Shown here one piece after another: positions 62,541 to 64,000 of a DNA stretch of 64,000 nucleotides. Positions within the stretch are counted from its first letter, which is position 1; every line of letters starts with the position of its first letter. Below the pieces are notes generated by a model that was not told where the DNA came from, searched no databases, and saw only the letters and a list, made by a program, of their open reading frames with translations. The translations under genes and the position numbers were made by a program. Source of the DNA: Sindora glabra (Eukaryota; Streptophyta; Magnoliopsida; Fabales; Fabaceae); NCBI GenBank assembly GCA_020226215.1, contig CM035236.1:6701001-6765000 (forward strand), written 5' to 3'.

Positions 62541-62559
62541 TCTTAAGAACCTATTGTTT

Positions 62560-64000
62560 CATTTTAATTTATGAATATAAGAAATTGTTTAGAACCTAAG
62601 AAAATCTTATTATGTCCATTTTATTTTAAATCTGAATAGTACTTTTCTAACCACTCATCAAGCAAAACTTTAATTTTAATTCCCTCTTGTTTCCTTTGTT
62701 GACAAGCATTACATATGTGATTTTTTTAAAGTTAGTTTTGGGAAAGCCTTGAATTAAATCATTTTAAAAAAAGTTTGAAATGAGGTACATGTTAACATGA
62801 CTTAACCTTCTATGCTAAAGTCAACTTTGATCACTTTTTGAAAAAGAAAAAAAAAACATTTGACTTCCTTTGGAGGAATGTCCTCTAACAAGATAGCAAA
62901 AATGTCATCAATTCCTTAGGCCACAAAAGATACTTTGTCATTGGAGATATTTTGCACATAATAATGAGAGGATTCAAGTACAACTCTTAAGCCTTTGTCA
63001 CAAGTTAACTTATGCTCAAATAAATTGTGTATAAGTCTTTCCACTATTCAAATATTATTAAGATATGATAAAGAATCTATACCAAACTTACCAATCCTAA
63101 TAATTTTGTATTTTGTGCTATCATTAAGAACTATATTTCCTCCTTGAGTTAGCTTGAGAGAGATGAACTTGCTTAAATCTCCCATCATATGATTTGAGTA
63201 ACCACTATTAAGAAACCAATAGTCCTTTCCAAGACTTACCTTTAGGTTCATTTCCAAAGAATAACTATCTTATTTTAGGTATCCAAATCATTTTTAGGTT
63301 AGTTTCTTGCTCTTTCAAACATTAACCCCTAGGTCTTCTTTCTTATTTATCATGAATGAGCAACCTTTTCTTATGAACACAAGATTGAAATATATATCCA
63401 TTTTTTCCACAAAAATTACAAGATAAATAAAGGCTAGAATTTTGAGTTGCTTTTACAAAGAGATTCTTATGATATTTATCATTCTTTCTTTGTATGAAGC
63501 TAACTCCCCCTTTGTCAAAAGGAATATTTTTATTTTCCTAAAAATGTATTTAACTTTCTTTTTCCTTTCACAAATTAAAAAATATATTTTTTCAAAATAT
63601 TTACTCTTTTTCAAACCTTAGTTCTCATTTTTAAAGAATAAACAACTAATTTTTCTTCTTCTAAAAATTATTTTTCTTTTAAAAAAGTAACCTTCCTTTT
63701 AGTTTTTGAAATTCATTAATCACTATTTTCAAAATAAGTAACTTCTTGATTTTCAAAATTTTGGCTTTTTTTTGAAAGAGCAACCACTTTCTTTTCAGTA
63801 TTTTGGTTATTTTCTAGAAAGGGAATCACTTGCTTTTTAGTGTTTAGGTTGCTTTCTTGTGGAGTAGCCACTTGCTTGATTAGAGTGTTTTCAGAAAGAG
63901 AAACCATCTTATTTTTTAAAATTTCATTTTCTTTTATCAATTTTTCATTTTTCATTTTTCCTTTTCCAAAGAAATTACTTCATTTGAAAGAAGAAAGTTT
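62560..64000 (-). pseudogene. Ty1/copia gag-pol pseudogene, runs off window
   Basis: Read on the minus strand from the window end. A Lys/Asn/Glu-rich coiled-coil-like gag segment (63955-63716, KNEKLIKENEILKNKM) comes first, then a zinc knuckle CNFCGKNGYIFQSC at 63420-63379. Next is the protease region DYWFLNSGYSNHMMGD (about 63223-63176) and a GAG-pre-integrase region continuing to about 62700 (LSTKETRGN). Two key residues are lost: the knuckle His is Tyr, and the catalytic Asp of the protease DSG is Asn. Several stops interrupt the frame. In an intact element these proteins would package and process the retroelement RNA. The 5' end lies beyond 64000. Confidence 0.78.

Overview
The window looks like nuclear DNA from a flowering plant, probably a eudicot. 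It is strongly AT-rich. It carries degenerate Ty3/gypsy and Ty1/copia retroelements, hAT and CACTA transposons, several MITE families, solo LTRs, a pararetrovirus-like fragment and long (TA)n microsatellites. There are no operons, Shine-Dalgarno sites or CRISPR arrays. No long intact protein-coding gene is visible. This is a gene-poor, transposon-built interval, and most of what can be supported is mobile DNA dated by target-site duplications (TSDs).

Layout: 1-3.3 kb is AT-rich spacer with two small hAT-type MITEs. 3.33-3.77 kb is a broken fragment of a leucine-rich-repeat receptor-kinase gene. 4.11-9.95 kb is a complete but dead Ty3/gypsy element with 297-bp LTRs, a primer binding site, a polypurine tract, and gag, RT, RNase H and integrase remains, including an internal 302-bp duplication. 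11.0-12.95 kb and 20.0-22.36 kb are two copies of a duplicated segment. Each carries, on the minus strand, a TATA box and a first exon for a secreted arabinogalactan-peptide-like protein. The second copy also holds a separate short gene for a secreted peptide of 51-55 residues, which is the best candidate here for a real small gene. A 447-bp Tourist-like MITE lies at 16.4 kb. 22.8-23.8 kb holds a caulimovirid-like coding fragment facing an oppositely oriented leader and primer-site segment.

27.06-36.33 kb is one long hAT element with an 8-bp TSD and a decayed transposase on the minus strand, interrupted by a 1966-bp solo LTR. A Stowaway MITE (38.3 kb), a probable second hAT derivative (39.1-39.8 kb) and a non-autonomous CACTA element (41.95-45.01 kb, TSD GAA) follow. 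45.55-48.06 kb is a tandem duplication whose second copy was later split by MITEs, one of them a second 447-bp copy in inverted orientation. A second solo LTR with a perfect CTTAA TSD (49.60-51.08 kb) abuts a foldback MITE. From 53.7 kb on there is a second CACTA terminus, a short-LTR copia remnant, unclassified repeat debris, and a copia polyprotein pseudogene on the minus strand that runs off the window end.

The genes do not form a pathway. The main story is layered insertion and local duplication, plus a duplicated secreted-peptide locus whose two copies share promoter and signal-peptide exon but diverge downstream. All identities come from reading motifs and termini by eye; no database search was possible.
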